Position numbers and translations under genes: made by a program
Notes under the pieces: model-generated
What the model saw: only the letters and a program-made list of their open reading frames with translations
Database searches by the model: none
What the model was told of the DNA's origin: nothing
Shown here: positions 25,790 to 35,407 of the stretch, in pieces
How the letters are laid out: every line of letters starts with the position of its first letter
Position numbering within the stretch: the first letter of the stretch is position 1
DNA from: Parapedobacter tibetensis
Lineage (GTDB): Bacteria > Bacteroidota > Bacteroidia > Sphingobacteriales > Sphingobacteriaceae
Length of the DNA: 64,000 nt
Direction: 5' to 3'
Assembly (NCBI RefSeq): GCF_024704835.1
Contig: NZ_JAMXBE010000004.1
Coordinates: 186,001 to 250,000 of the forward strand

Positions 25790-25961
25790 AAGTATTCAAA
25801 ATTATAAATAATTCCCTACTTTTTGCACTTCCCAATCGACACCTTATTCCATTTTGAAAATAATAAGATACAGCCAATACTTTATGCTTATTTTTACCAC
25901 GTAAAAGTAACAGAAATAGTCGGATTTCCCATAGATGGCCGGGATATGAAAACCCCTAATC

Positions 25962-26387
25962 ATGACAAAGAACAAAACCGCACCAACCGAAGCAAGTGTC
26001 GTCGATTTCATCAATGCCTTTGCGGACTCCGAGCAAAAGAAAAAAGACAGCTTTGAATTGCTGGAACTCATGCAACGGGTTTCCGGTCATGAACCCAAGC
26101 TATGGGGGCCTAGCATCATCGGCTTCGGTAGTTATCACTATCGGTATGATAGTGGGCACGAAGGCGATGCGCCGCTTGTCGGGTTTTCACCGCGAAAGGC
26201 CGCCATATCACTGTATGCCTTTACAGGACTGGAAGAGCATAGGCATTTGCTGGATGCTTTGGGCAAATTCAAAATGGGTAAAGCCTGTATCTATATCAAG
26301 AAATTGGCTGACATTGATACACGGAAGCTGACGAAACTCCTAACGGAAACCATCAGTTATTTAAAATCAAAATATGGGGATAATTGA
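25962..26387 (+). CDS. DUF1801 (YdhG/Fra-like) protein
   Basis: A 141-residue cytosolic protein with EASVVDFINAF, LWGPSIIGFGSYHYRY and KAAISLYAFTGLEE, then KACIYIKKLADIDTRKLTKLL, the standard blocks of DUF1801. The fold is a frataxin-like alpha/beta sandwich; no enzymatic role is established. No operon partner is seen. Confidence 0.88.
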   Translation: MTKNKTAPTEASVVDFINAFADSEQKKKDSFELLELMQRVSGHEPKLWGPSIIGFGSYHYRYDSGHEGDAPLVGFSPRKAAISLYAFTGLEEHRHLLDALGKFKMGKACIYIKKLADIDTRKLTKLLTETISYLKSKYGDN

Positions 26388-26442
26388 ATGGCTACGCGGC
26401 CACTGAAAAACGTATATTAAACTACCCCGCAGTTTTTGGGAT

Positions 26443-27399
26443 ATGAAAATTAAGCTAATGATCTGTTTTTTGATCCTCGCTGGTTTTACTGGTTTCAAAC
26501 CGCTATACAATCACGCCCCTACCAACCTAGACAGCTCGCTCGCAGGAAAATATCCCAGTGATATAGGTATTGAATATGATCCTGATGTCTTTTACACGGA
26601 GAAATTTAATGATGGCATGGCCAATATATTGGCCAGGTATACGGATGTATTGAACAGCGAAGGAATGAGTCTTGATACCGAGGACGTTCCAGCCAAAGGT
26701 TCTGTTGCCATCAAAATGACAAATCAGGGAGGGAAAAACCAAGGAGGGCATTTATTCAGACGATTTAACCCAGGATTTGACAGTACCATCTACATAAGAT
26801 ATTATGTAAAATACCCACTGAGCTCGAAAGGGTACATTCATCATGAATCGGTTTGGATCGGAGGTTATCATCCCTCAACAAGGTATCCAAGCCCGAATGC
26901 GGGCTCCTGCGGACTGGGAGATAAGCGAATCGCAATAAGCTATGAACCCGTCAATGCGCCAAATATGGACACCTATCTTTATTGGGGAGACATGAGGGCC
27001 GGCGCCCGGGGAAAATGCTATGGCAATGACATGGTCAATGGCAGTCCGCAGTCAAAAAAATTGGATTGGGGAAAGTGGATGTGCGTTGAATTGATGATCA
27101 AACTTAACAATCCGGTAAGGGCATACAATGGCGAATTAAAGGTTTGGCAAGACGGCCTTGAAATAGGACATTGGGGACCGGGCTTTCCAAACGGGAAGTG
27201 GGATGCCGATTCTTGGTTCAATGATCCGGCAGGGCAGCCATTTGAAGGATTTCGCTGGAGAATAAATGAAAAACTGAACCTCAATTATCTCTGGATCCAA
27301 TTCTACGATGATACCACACCAGAAGGACAGTCCCATCATATCAAATTTTCCAACCTGGTCATTGCCCGAAAATACATTGGACCGATCAAAAAATCATAA
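26443..27399 (+). CDS. Exported protein, probable concanavalin-A-like (polysaccharide-lyase-type) jelly roll
   Basis: A 318-residue protein with a signal peptide (MKIKLMICFLILAGFTGF). The mature part is rich in aromatic beta strands: STIYIRYYVKYPLSSKGYIHH, RISYEP-like IAISYEPVNAP, WMCVELMIKLNNP, GELKVWQDGLEIGHW and LNYLWIQFYDD, an order seen in LamG/PL14-like jelly-roll proteins. Four Cys are present. Polysaccharide binding or cleavage is inferred from fold style only; the catalytic residues cannot be named. Confidence 0.6.
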   Translation: MKIKLMICFLILAGFTGFKPLYNHAPTNLDSSLAGKYPSDIGIEYDPDVFYTEKFNDGMANILARYTDVLNSEGMSLDTEDVPAKGSVAIKMTNQGGKNQGGHLFRRFNPGFDSTIYIRYYVKYPLSSKGYIHHESVWIGGYHPSTRYPSPNAGSCGLGDKRIAISYEPVNAPNMDTYLYWGDMRAGARGKCYGNDMVNGSPQSKKLDWGKWMCVELMIKLNNPVRAYNGELKVWQDGLEIGHWGPGFPNGKWDADSWFNDPAGQPFEGFRWRINEKLNLNYLWIQFYDDTTPEGQSHHIKFSNLVIARKYIGPIKKS

Positions 27400-27708
27400 G
27401 AAGCCCTGCCTAGGCATACAAAAGTAGGTTAATTGGTTTTTGAGAGCCGGTTTAAAAACTGAGTGGCCTTCGCCTTGCTGACAAGCGGGAAATGTTGTAC
27501 AATCACGCGACTGCTGTTTTCATGATTTGACAAACAACAAAGCGTCAAATATCGTTATGGGGCAAGCGGAGGCATGTAAGTGGCAAAATTGTTCTTAAGG
27601 TGGCGGAATCAGATGACGTGTTTATCCCGTAATATCTTCATAGCTTCTAAACAAATTGTAGACAGTCGCTGTTAATGTTAGAAAAGGAGCACTTCAAAAA
27701 AAGAAATT

Positions 27709-28068
27709 ATGTTACAAGAAATCATCTTACAGGAAAAATTTAAAAGTTGTATAGAGGCTTGTTATCTGTGTGCAACTTCATGCGATCATTGTGCAACAGC
27801 CTGCCTTCAAGAGGAACATATAAAAGCTATGGCTACGTGCATCCACCTGAATAGGTTCTGCGTGGAAGCCTGCCAGACGGCAGCCTCGTTTATGGCAAAA
27901 ACCAGCGGTGTAGGACATGAAGGCTATGTCAAGCAGATGTGTAGTTTATGTGCTCAAATCTGTGAGGACTGTGCAAATGAATGCGAAAAACATGAGGTCG
28001 AGCATTGCAAGGTATGCGCAGAAGCCTGTAGAAAATGTGCGGACGAATGTTACAAAATGGCTGCTTAA
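27709..28068 (+). CDS. Four-helix-bundle copper-storage protein (Csp/DUF326)
   Basis: A 119-residue cytosolic protein with 19 cysteines in CxxC and CxxxC spacing along four helices (for example CIEACYLCATSC, CSLCAQICEDC, CKVCAEACRKC). Proteins of this family fill a helical bundle with Cu(I) through Cys thiolates (established for Csp proteins). No signal peptide is seen, so it is of the cytosolic Csp3 type. The 309-bp gap before it (27400-27708) shows no gene I can support. Confidence 0.93.
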   Translation: MLQEIILQEKFKSCIEACYLCATSCDHCATACLQEEHIKAMATCIHLNRFCVEACQTAASFMAKTSGVGHEGYVKQMCSLCAQICEDCANECEKHEVEHCKVCAEACRKCADECYKMAA

Positions 28069-28091
28069 AATTGGCTACTCCATACTCAAAA

Positions 28092-29609
28092 TTAACCCTT
28101 CAGCACGCGCAGGTCATATAAATCCTTCCGTCGGTCTTTCATCGTCTTCACCGTACCGTATTCATGCAGCTCACGCAGCAGGTAAAGGTCTACATCCGCG
28201 ATGAGTACCATTTCCGTGTTGGGCGTGGCCTCGGCCTTGACTGCATCATTTGGAAAAGCAAAATCCGATGGTGTGAATACCGCTGATTGAGCGTATTGGA
28301 TATCCATGTTGTTTACTTTGGGTAAGTTGCCCACGGCCCCAGCAATAGCCACATAACACTCATTCTCGATGGCCCTGGCCCGGGAGCAATGCCGTACACG
28401 CATATATCCATTTTGCGTGTCTGTAAGGAAAGGGACAAATAATATTTGCATCCCTTGATCGGCTAATATTCGACTAAGTTCCGGAAATTCGACATCATAA
28501 CAGATCAGCAAGCCCACCTTGCCACAGTCTGTATCAAATACCTTCACTTCATTGCCGCCGCTCATTCCATAATATTTTATTTCATTGGGCGTAATGTGTA
28601 TCTTTCGGAATTCGTCCGTTTTACCATTGCGGTGGCATAGGTATGACACATTGAACAACTTATTGCCTTTATCGACCAACGGCATGGTGCCGGCAATGAT
28701 GTTGACATTGTAAGCGACAGCCAATTCCTGCATTTTCTTTTTGATATGCGGCGTATGGTCAGCCAATTTACGCATGGCCTCGGTCTCCGGCATATCGTTG
28801 TAGGGACTCATCAATGGTGTATTGAAAAATTCGGGGAATACCGCAAAGTCAGCACCATAACCACTCACCACATCCACAAAAAACTCCACTTGGTCATAGA
28901 ACGCCTCAAGGTTATCAAACAACCGCATCTGCCACTGCACCAATCCCAGCCTGATGGTTTGTTTTGCTGGAGAACTAGATTTGGATTTCGGTTCATAATA
29001 GATGTTGTTCCATTCTAATAGCGTAGCATATGCCCTGGATTCCGTATCGCCTGGTAGGTAATCTTTCAGTATTTTCTTAACATGAAAATCATTGGAAAGC
29101 TGGAAGGTAAGCGTGGCATCATAAATTTCCTTACGTTTCACCTTTTCAATATATTGCCGCGGAGATAGCTTGTCTGCATATTTATGGTAATTGGGTATAC
29201 GTCCTCCGGCGATGATGCCTTTGAGGTTCATCTCCTCACATAGTTCCTTGCGTGCGTCATACAGCCTACGTCCCAATCGCAATTCCCTGAATTCCGGATG
29301 CACAAATACTTCAATGCCGTACAGCACATCGCCCTCCATATCGTGCTTACTGAATTTTCCATGATCGATGATCTCATAATAGGAATCACCACTATCCGTT
29401 ATTTTGGAATCCACAATGATAGATAGGGCACTCGCCACCACTTTCCCGTCAACAGCCACACATAACTGTCCTTCCGGAAAAAGATTAGTCAAATCAACAA
29501 TGTTTTTCCTGGTCCATATCCCCACATCGGAGCCTTCATAGGCTTCCGTCATGGAGTCTATCAGGTCACTGTAATCTTGCTTGCTCAACAAGCGTATTTG
29601 GATGTCCAT
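28092..29609 (-). CDS. GNAT acetyltransferase / carbon-nitrogen hydrolase fusion
   Basis: A 505-residue two-domain protein. Residues about 1-195 form a GNAT domain (EVFVHPEFRELRLGRRLYDARK gives the acetyl-CoA loop RxxRxGRR). Residues about 220-490 form a nitrilase-superfamily domain with the Glu of FPEFF, Lys of FRKIH and Cys of GLLICYDVEFPEL as catalytic triad. This architecture is a recognised bifunctional family with unknown substrate. It stands alone and is convergent with the copper protein gene. Confidence 0.93.
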   Translation of the reverse strand: MDIQIRLLSKQDYSDLIDSMTEAYEGSDVGIWTRKNIVDLTNLFPEGQLCVAVDGKVVASALSIIVDSKITDSGDSYYEIIDHGKFSKHDMEGDVLYGIEVFVHPEFRELRLGRRLYDARKELCEEMNLKGIIAGGRIPNYHKYADKLSPRQYIEKVKRKEIYDATLTFQLSNDFHVKKILKDYLPGDTESRAYATLLEWNNIYYEPKSKSSSPAKQTIRLGLVQWQMRLFDNLEAFYDQVEFFVDVVSGYGADFAVFPEFFNTPLMSPYNDMPETEAMRKLADHTPHIKKKMQELAVAYNVNIIAGTMPLVDKGNKLFNVSYLCHRNGKTDEFRKIHITPNEIKYYGMSGGNEVKVFDTDCGKVGLLICYDVEFPELSRILADQGMQILFVPFLTDTQNGYMRVRHCSRARAIENECYVAIAGAVGNLPKVNNMDIQYAQSAVFTPSDFAFPNDAVKAEATPNTEMVLIADVDLYLLRELHEYGTVKTMKDRRKDLYDLRVLKG

Positions 29610-29691
29610 ATTGTAGTTTCAATAATCCACTAACCCACTTGTTGCAAACAAAGTATGTTGTTTTCGAGTTTACTATAGAAAAGCAACAAGT

Positions 29692-29847
29692 ATGAGAACT
29701 TTTTTGTTTATCCTGGCCCTCGTCTTATTGGCTATCTGGGGCATTGGCATCTTTTTATATGCATTGAAAGGCTTGTTCAACATCATCGTTGTCTTTGCCG
29801 TAATCGCATTTATTTTGGCCATTTTCAATAAGCCAAAAAGCAGTTGA
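29692..29847 (+). CDS. Small membrane protein of the lmo0937 type (51 aa)
   Basis: MRTFLFILALVLLAIWGIGI followed by a Leu-Lys-Gly turn and a second helix (NIIVVFAVIAFILAIF): two membrane segments, matching the short lmo0937/DUF5670 family in length and layout. Role unknown. Confidence 0.75.
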   Translation: MRTFLFILALVLLAIWGIGIFLYALKGLFNIIVVFAVIAFILAIFNKPKSS

Positions 29848-29857
29848 CATGTTGTCG

Positions 29858-30166
29858 TTAAGCTTGTGCTGTAGGGCCGCCAAAATTCATGGGGAACGGT
29901 GGTTCTTCATGCGCGTCAATGGTACCATTTATGGATTCATATTTGGCAATATTGTCTTCCAAGGCCCGCAATAACCGCTTGGCATGCTCAGGGGTCAGGA
30001 TGATTCTCGATTTCACCTTCGCCTTAGGCACACCAGGCATCACCCGTATAAAATCGAGCACAAATTCCGTATTGGAATGAGTGATAATTGCCAAGTTGGA
30101 ATAGGTGCCATCAGCCACTTCTTCCGTCAATTCTATGTTCAGTTGATTTTCTTTCTTTTCTGTCAT
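29858..30166 (-). CDS. DUF3467 protein
   Basis: A 102-residue protein with the family's ADGTYSNLAIITHSNTEFVLDF and the helix ILTPEHAKRLLRALEDNI. Widespread in Bacteroidota and other phyla, with no known function. Soluble and single-domain, ending in a Pro-rich tail. The neighbouring small membrane gene is convergent, ending 10 bp away. Confidence 0.9.
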   Translation of the reverse strand: MTEKKENQLNIELTEEVADGTYSNLAIITHSNTEFVLDFIRVMPGVPKAKVKSRIILTPEHAKRLLRALEDNIAKYESINGTIDAHEEPPFPMNFGGPTAQA

Positions 30167-30270
30167 GATCCCTTAGCTAAATACAATTTAAATTTGTAGT
30201 CTTATAAGATTCGAAAATACCTTTTTTTTCTAAATGAATAAAGTGTTTGAGGGAATTTAAATCGAAATGG

Positions 30271-31389
30271 TCATTGTTTAAACGTTCTGAAATCATGCTC
30301 AGGTTTAATAGACAATAAGGTTTCGTAGATTAAACGGATGACATTGTCTACATCTTCCTTATGGATCATCTCCACGGTGGTGTGCATATAACGAAGCGGC
30401 AATGATATCAATACGGAGGGCACACCCTCATTGGAATAGGCAAAGGCATCGGTATCCGTACCTGTCCAACGGGAAGAGGCCTGCCGTTGGAAAGGTATCC
30501 CCTGTTTAGTGGCCGTGTCGATTAAAAGCCTATTGAAGTTTATCTGTACCGAAGGGGCATATGACACCACCGGCCCCCTGCCACAAGCCAAGTCGCCCTG
30601 CGTTACCTTGTTGATCATCGGGGTCTGTGTATCATGGGTAACATCCGTCACAATGGCCATATTGGGCTTGATGCGCTCAGCGATCATCTCGGCTCCGCGC
30701 AATCCGATTTCTTCTTGGACCGAATTGACGATATACAGCCCAAAAGGCAATTTCTTCTTGTTTTCCTTGAGGAGACGGGCTACTTCTGCTATCATAAAGC
30801 CCCCTGCCCTATTGTCTAACGCCCGCCCCACATAATAGCGATCGTTGAGTACCATGAATTGATCTTCATACGTAACTACAGCGCCTACATGTACACCTAG
30901 GGCCTCTACTTCCTCTTTACTGGTGCAGCCACAATCCAAAAAAATATTTTTCAGCGATGGCCCTTCTTCCTTTTCACCCGAACGGGTATGGATAGCGGGC
31001 CACCCAAACACTGCCTTTACAATCCCTTTGTCCGTGTGGATATCCACACGTTTGGACGGGGCTATCTGATGGTCCGATCCCCCGTTTCGGATTACATAGA
31101 TTAACCCTTCCTTGGTGATGTAATTGACAAACCAAGATATCTCATCGGCATGTGCCTCAATGACAACCTTGAAATTGGCCTTGGGGTTGATGACGGCAAC
31201 AGCAGTTCCGTAATGGTCCGTAAACATTTCATCCACATAGGGTTTTAAGTAATCCAACCAGAGGCGTTGTCCCGCCCATTCAAAGCCGGTAGGCGAAGGA
31301 TTGTTGATATATTTGCCAAAAAAAACTAATGATTTTGGGGTTACAATAGGGATATGTTTTTGTTCTATTTCTTTTTTTACTTTTGCCAT
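30271..31389 (-). CDS. M42-family metallo-aminopeptidase
   Basis: A 372-residue cytosolic dinuclear-metal peptidase of the M42 (glutamyl aminopeptidase/tetrahedral TET) family. Seen: VIEAHADEISWFV (first metal His plus Asp), GRALDNRAGG (bridging Asp), NSVQEEIGLRGA (general-base Glu and metal Glu), AIVTDVTHD, and the C-terminal RYMHTTVEM His. The N-terminus has an extra Lys-rich lead (VKKEIEQKHIP). No operon is evident. Confidence 0.92.
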   Translation of the reverse strand: MAKVKKEIEQKHIPIVTPKSLVFFGKYINNPSPTGFEWAGQRLWLDYLKPYVDEMFTDHYGTAVAVINPKANFKVVIEAHADEISWFVNYITKEGLIYVIRNGGSDHQIAPSKRVDIHTDKGIVKAVFGWPAIHTRSGEKEEGPSLKNIFLDCGCTSKEEVEALGVHVGAVVTYEDQFMVLNDRYYVGRALDNRAGGFMIAEVARLLKENKKKLPFGLYIVNSVQEEIGLRGAEMIAERIKPNMAIVTDVTHDTQTPMINKVTQGDLACGRGPVVSYAPSVQINFNRLLIDTATKQGIPFQRQASSRWTGTDTDAFAYSNEGVPSVLISLPLRYMHTTVEMIHKEDVDNVIRLIYETLLSIKPEHDFRTFKQ

Positions 31390-31541
31390 GTTATTTACGG
31401 ATATAAAAAGATGTGATTAAATTGCCATTGGCAAACTTAGATAAAGTGATTTTTTTTCACAAGTTAGTTTTTTGTGTTCGAGCTTCCGCCAAGGGGGAAG
31501 GGCATTTAAAACAAATTGGTTCATAGATTCGTTGAAGTGGT

Positions 31542-31685
31542 ATGAAGAAAGCAATTTTCAAATTACTCGTTAAAGTCAACAACAAATTACTGCCGAAGTA
31601 TTCGGGGAGTGATCCCACTGTCTTGACCAAAAGCCAGCGGGCCATCTTGGGGTTCCGGTATTGGGCCCTTATCAATTCACTTTGA
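31542..31685 (+). CDS. Small basic protein (47 aa), often mislabelled SsrA-binding protein
   Basis: MKKAIFKLLVKVNNKLLPKY, then LTKSQRAILGFRYWALINSL. This compact pattern (MKK..FK.L.K.N...LP...K.Q.AI.G.RY) recurs in Bacteroidota as 45-55 residue proteins that databases sometimes call SsrA-binding; it is not SmpB. Recognised from memory. It fills the gap between the M42 gene and the terC-like gene. Confidence 0.65.
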   Translation: MKKAIFKLLVKVNNKLLPKYSGSDPTVLTKSQRAILGFRYWALINSL

Positions 31686-31694
31686 CCCCTCTTG

Positions 31695-32450
31695 TCAAGT
31701 TTTTGATTTCACCTTCTTTTGCGCACGCATATTTAAAAACTCCACCAAAATAGAGAATGCCATGGCGAAATAGATATATCCCTTGGGTATGTGCTGTTCA
31801 AAGGCCTCTGCGGTCAATGATACCCCGATAAGCAAGAGGAAAGCCAGCGCAAGCATTTTTACGGTTGGATGTTTATTGACAAAGTCGCTTATGGCTCCTG
31901 CAGAAAGCATCATGATGATTACCGCAATGACTACTGCAGCAATCATCACCCCGATATAGTCAGCCATCCCCACAGCGGTGATCACCGAATCAAGTGAAAA
32001 TACAATATCTAATATAAGGATCTGTAAAATGACATTGCCAAAGGTAACAGCTTTGCCGCGCAATTCATGACCCTCTTCCCCACCCTCGATTTTATGATGG
32101 ATCTCCGTCGTACTTTTATAAATCAGGAATAAACCGCCCAACAACAGTATCAGGTCCCTACCGGAAAAACTCAAATACGCCTGCCATTTCTCATTGCTCA
32201 CATTGAACCAATCCGCCAAGTTCATGAACGTAGCAGTGAGCGACATGATCCACTTTATGGAAAACAGTAACGCCACGCGCATAAAAAGGGCGAGCAACAG
32301 CCCCAGTTGCCTAGCTTTTTTCTGCTGATCTAGCGGCAGTTTCCCGCTGAGAATCGAAATAAAAACAATATTATCGATACCCAATACAATTTCTAGGGCT
32401 GTAAGGGTAAGCAGTGAAATCCAAATTTCGGGGTCAGTGAGCCATTCCAT
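31695..32450 (-). CDS. TerC-family integral membrane protein
   Basis: A 251-residue membrane protein with about seven helices. Seen: EIVLGIDNIVFISILSGKLP near the N-terminus and the second acidic-helix motif ILDIVFSLDSVITAVGM, the two conserved TerC signatures whose Asp residues sit in the membrane. Family members are linked to tellurite resistance and Mn2+ export (Alx/MeeF-type). The start at 32450 removes a short upstream extension. It is about 45 bp downstream of the acyl-CoA dehydrogenase gene on the same strand. Confidence 0.93.
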   Translation of the reverse strand: MEWLTDPEIWISLLTLTALEIVLGIDNIVFISILSGKLPLDQQKKARQLGLLLALFMRVALLFSIKWIMSLTATFMNLADWFNVSNEKWQAYLSFSGRDLILLLGGLFLIYKSTTEIHHKIEGGEEGHELRGKAVTFGNVILQILILDIVFSLDSVITAVGMADYIGVMIAAVVIAVIIMMLSAGAISDFVNKHPTVKMLALAFLLLIGVSLTAEAFEQHIPKGYIYFAMAFSILVEFLNMRAQKKVKSKT

Positions 32451-32495
32451 AGTAAAAAAACAATGCACAAAACTACACATTGTTTTTAAATTACC

Positions 32496-33647
32496 CTACT
32501 TTAATACTTCCCTAGCGATCACCAGTTTCTGGATTTCGGAAGTTCCTTCCCCGATGGTGCATAATTTAGAATCCCGATAATATTTTTCAACTGGGAAATC
32601 CTTGGTATAGCCATAGCCTCCGAAAATCTGCACGGCTTCTGTAGCACATCGTACTGAAACTTCTGAAGCGTAATATTTGGCCATTGCTGAGTTTTTGGTC
32701 ACATCCTTCCCGAGGTTCTTCAATTCGCAAGCTTGTCTTATCAGCAACTCTGCCGCCTCAATCTCCGTAGCCATGTCTGCCAATTTGAACGATATGCCCT
32801 GGAAACTGGCTATCGGCTGTCCAAATTGATGACGTTCCTTTGCATACTTCGTAGCAGCTTCAAATGCCCCTTTGGCAATACCCAAAGCCAACGCAGCAAT
32901 AGAAATACGTCCGCCATCCAATACCTTCATCGCTTGCTTGAACCCTTCTCCCTCCTCACCAAGCAGATTTTCCTTAGGCACCCGGCAATTATCAAAGACC
33001 AGTTCCGTAGTCTCCGATGCACGCATACCAAGCTTGTTTTCCTTCTTGCCATGTGTAAATCCGGGCGTACCTTTTTCGATGACCAAGGTAGACACCCCAA
33101 GGGAGCGGTTCTTCTCGCCTGTGCGCACCATGACTACCGCTATGTCTCCACTTTTTCCGTGGGTAATCCAGTTCTTTGATCCATTCACCACATATTCATC
33201 CCCATCCAACACGGCCGTGGTGCCCATACCCAACGCATCTGACCCTGTATTGGCCTCCGTAAGTGCCCACGCTCCAATCCAATCTGCGGTGGCCAACTTA
33301 GGTAGCCAACGTTGTTTTTGCGTTTCATTCCCAAACGTGAGGATATGCCCCGTGCATAACGAATTGTGAGCAGCCAATGAAAGGCCTACTGAACCACATA
33401 CCTTGGCTACCTCTACAATGATGTCTACATATTCATGGTAACCCAAACCCGCCCCACCGTATACCTCTGGCACAAGCACCCCCATGATACCCAATTGCCC
33501 CATGGCTTTGAACGTATCCACAGGGAAAATCTGCGCTTCATCCCACTCCATCACATATGGCCGTATATGTTTGTCCGCAAATTCGCGTACCATGTTACGT
33601 ACCATCCGCCGATTTTCATCGCCCATCATTTCCGATTGTATTTGCAT
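32496..33647 (-). CDS. Acyl-CoA dehydrogenase
   Basis: A 383-residue FAD enzyme that desaturates acyl-CoA at C2-C3. Seen: ALTEANTGSDALGM (signature 1), KNWITHGKSGD, RVPKENLLGEEGEGF, RHQFGQPIASFQ, and signature 2 with the catalytic Glu in YRDSKLCTIGEGTSEIQ (GEGTSE). The position of the Glu fits short/medium-chain enzymes. The start at 33647 (MQIQSEMMGDENRRMV) is chosen over a longer frame whose N-terminal 51 codons read as low-complexity hydrophobic sequence. Confidence 0.95.
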   Translation of the reverse strand: MQIQSEMMGDENRRMVRNMVREFADKHIRPYVMEWDEAQIFPVDTFKAMGQLGIMGVLVPEVYGGAGLGYHEYVDIIVEVAKVCGSVGLSLAAHNSLCTGHILTFGNETQKQRWLPKLATADWIGAWALTEANTGSDALGMGTTAVLDGDEYVVNGSKNWITHGKSGDIAVVMVRTGEKNRSLGVSTLVIEKGTPGFTHGKKENKLGMRASETTELVFDNCRVPKENLLGEEGEGFKQAMKVLDGGRISIAALALGIAKGAFEAATKYAKERHQFGQPIASFQGISFKLADMATEIEAAELLIRQACELKNLGKDVTKNSAMAKYYASEVSVRCATEAVQIFGGYGYTKDFPVEKYYRDSKLCTIGEGTSEIQKLVIAREVLK

Positions 33648-33840
33648 AATAATAATTGGTGTTTGCGCAATTATAATCAATATGGAAGGAAATGCAAACC
33701 AAAAAAAATATTGTGTAATATAGAATAAATTGGTATTTGGTATGAAATCTATATAATCAAATGGTATTGCCGCTATATCGCAAGCCCGTGTCGACTCCAA
33801 AAAAGATAAAAAATTAATGATCGCAGATATTCATAAAGCG

Positions 33841-33848
33841 TATCTTTG
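33841..33848 (+). promoter_or_regulatory. -7 element TATCTTTG upstream of the DUF6263 gene
   Basis: TATCTTTG fits TAnnTTTG, 32 nt before the ATG at 33881. No clear -33 box is seen. Confidence 0.5.
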
Positions 33849-33880
33849 GGCAAGCATTTGATAATCTTAAAATAAAAACA

Positions 33881-34816
33881 ATGAAGTACTCCATGACGAC
33901 AGGGTTACTGTCTCTTTTATTTCTTATCCATGGCACCGCATCGGCTGATGAACCGGCATTAAAAAATGATAACCCGCTAAGCCGCCAAAAGGAAGTATTA
34001 TTGAAGTTTAATCTCCAGCCAGGAGATAAATATCATTTTTCATCTGTTACGAAACAAAATATTGTGCAGGAGGCTATGGGCCAACAGATGACCACCACCC
34101 AGGATATCGTGGCTGACTATATATATGACATCCAAGCTGTCCAAAATGGCATGACTACCATCAACGTGACCTTCGGAAGCATCAAAATGGATATGGATGT
34201 TGCAGGTATGCAAAAGCTCACGTATGATTCGGATAATCCAGATGGGGGAACCGAGGAATTGAAGGCGATGTCAAACATGGTTGGCAAATCATTCTTGATG
34301 GAAATCAATGAAGAAGGAAGTGTTGAAAAGATAGAAGGACTTGCCGAAATCATCAGCTCCATTGGTGGACAACAGGCTGAATTGCTGAAGCAGAGTTTTG
34401 GAGATTCCTCCATGATACAAAACATGAACCAAGTAACCAACATCTACCCCAATAAGAAAGTAAGGGTTGGTGATAAATGGATGAAGAAATTCTCCGGCCC
34501 GGTAGCGGGTATCATGCAATCGGAGGCCACCTCTGATTTTTCATTATCAGATATAGAAGGCGATTTGGCGATATTGGAAATGAACGGGGAAATGGATTTT
34601 TCCAAATTGGAGGGGGGCGGTGGCAACCCGATGCTACAGGGTGCGGAATTCAAACTGAAGGGTACACAAACGGGAACCTTGGAAGTGGATATCAAATCGG
34701 GATTACCGCTGCAAACCAAACTAAAGCAAGCGATATCTGGGAACCTCGAAGTACAGGGGATGCAAATTCCGATGACTATCACCTCGGATATTACCATCAC
34801 GGGTAAAAAGCTGTAA
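33881..34816 (+). CDS. Exported DUF6263-type protein
   Basis: A 311-residue protein with a signal peptide (MKYSMTTGLLSLLFLIHGTASA). The mature part is beta-rich: LLKFNLQPGDKYHFSSVTKQ, a central Gly/Met-poor stretch, IYPNKKVRVGDKWMKKFSG, then TGTLEVDIKSGLPLQTKL and the end TSDITITGKKL, as in DUF6263. Periplasmic or surface location; function unknown. A bidirectional terminator separates it from apt. Confidence 0.78.
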   Translation: MKYSMTTGLLSLLFLIHGTASADEPALKNDNPLSRQKEVLLKFNLQPGDKYHFSSVTKQNIVQEAMGQQMTTTQDIVADYIYDIQAVQNGMTTINVTFGSIKMDMDVAGMQKLTYDSDNPDGGTEELKAMSNMVGKSFLMEINEEGSVEKIEGLAEIISSIGGQQAELLKQSFGDSSMIQNMNQVTNIYPNKKVRVGDKWMKKFSGPVAGIMQSEATSDFSLSDIEGDLAILEMNGEMDFSKLEGGGGNPMLQGAEFKLKGTQTGTLEVDIKSGLPLQTKLKQAISGNLEVQGMQIPMTITSDITITGKKL

Positions 34817-34833
34817 ATTCAATTACCAGCGCC

Positions 34834-34873
34834 AAAACGCCACGGTACTGTTTAGTTACCCGTGGCGTTTTTT
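34834..34873. terminator. Bidirectional terminator between DUF6263 gene and apt
   Basis: ACGCCACGG and CCGTGGCGT arms with a loop of about 14 nt, A run on the left and T run on the right, so it can end both convergent transcripts. Confidence 0.85.
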
Positions 34874-34879
34874 ATTTGA

Positions 34880-35407
34880 TCAATACCCCACCAACGAAAC
34901 CACGTTTGGGCTATATGACAACAACCGCTCTTTGCCATTGAGGAAATCAAGGGTGATGATAAAGGCATATCCAGCCACGCTCCCACCCAGTTTTTGGATC
35001 AATTGGCTAGTAGCAGCCACCGTACCCCCCGTAGCCAGCAGGTCGTCATGAATAAGCACCCGTGCGCCCGGCATGAAGGCATCTTCATGGATTTCAATGG
35101 TAGCACTTCCATATTCAAGCTTATATTCTTGCTGCATTGCTGAGTAAGGCAGTTTGCCTTGCTTTCGAATAGGAACGAATGGTTTGCCCAAGCGTTGGGC
35201 AAGCATTAACCCAAACAAAAAGCCCCTGCTTTCTATCCCAGCTATTACATCAAAGGAGTCGACAGCCAATCGCATAATTAAATTGGTCAATATGGCTTCG
35301 CATAGTTTTGGGTCTTTAAGAATTGGCGTGATGTCTTTGAAAACAATGCCTGGTTTAGGGAAATCGGGCACGTCCCGTATGGTGGCTTTAAGCTGCTCGT
35401 CAATCAT
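34880..35407 (-). CDS. apt: Adenine phosphoribosyltransferase
   Basis: A 175-residue purine-salvage enzyme making AMP from adenine and PRPP. Seen: IRDVPDFPKPGIVFKDITPIL at the N-terminus, IAGIESRGFLFG, and the PRPP motif VLIHDDLLATGGT. Length and motifs are standard. Its start overlaps the end of the ComEA-like gene by 8 bp, so translation is probably coupled. Confidence 0.97.
   Translation of the reverse strand: MIDEQLKATIRDVPDFPKPGIVFKDITPILKDPKLCEAILTNLIMRLAVDSFDVIAGIESRGFLFGLMLAQRLGKPFVPIRKQGKLPYSAMQQEYKLEYGSATIEIHEDAFMPGARVLIHDDLLATGGTVAATSQLIQKLGGSVAGYAFIITLDFLNGKERLLSYSPNVVSLVGY

Noticed and set aside
27429-27556. Minus-strand frame ending HFPLVSKAKATQFLNRLSKTN
   Set aside because: About 42 codons without a start or a recognised family; too short to call as a gene remnant.
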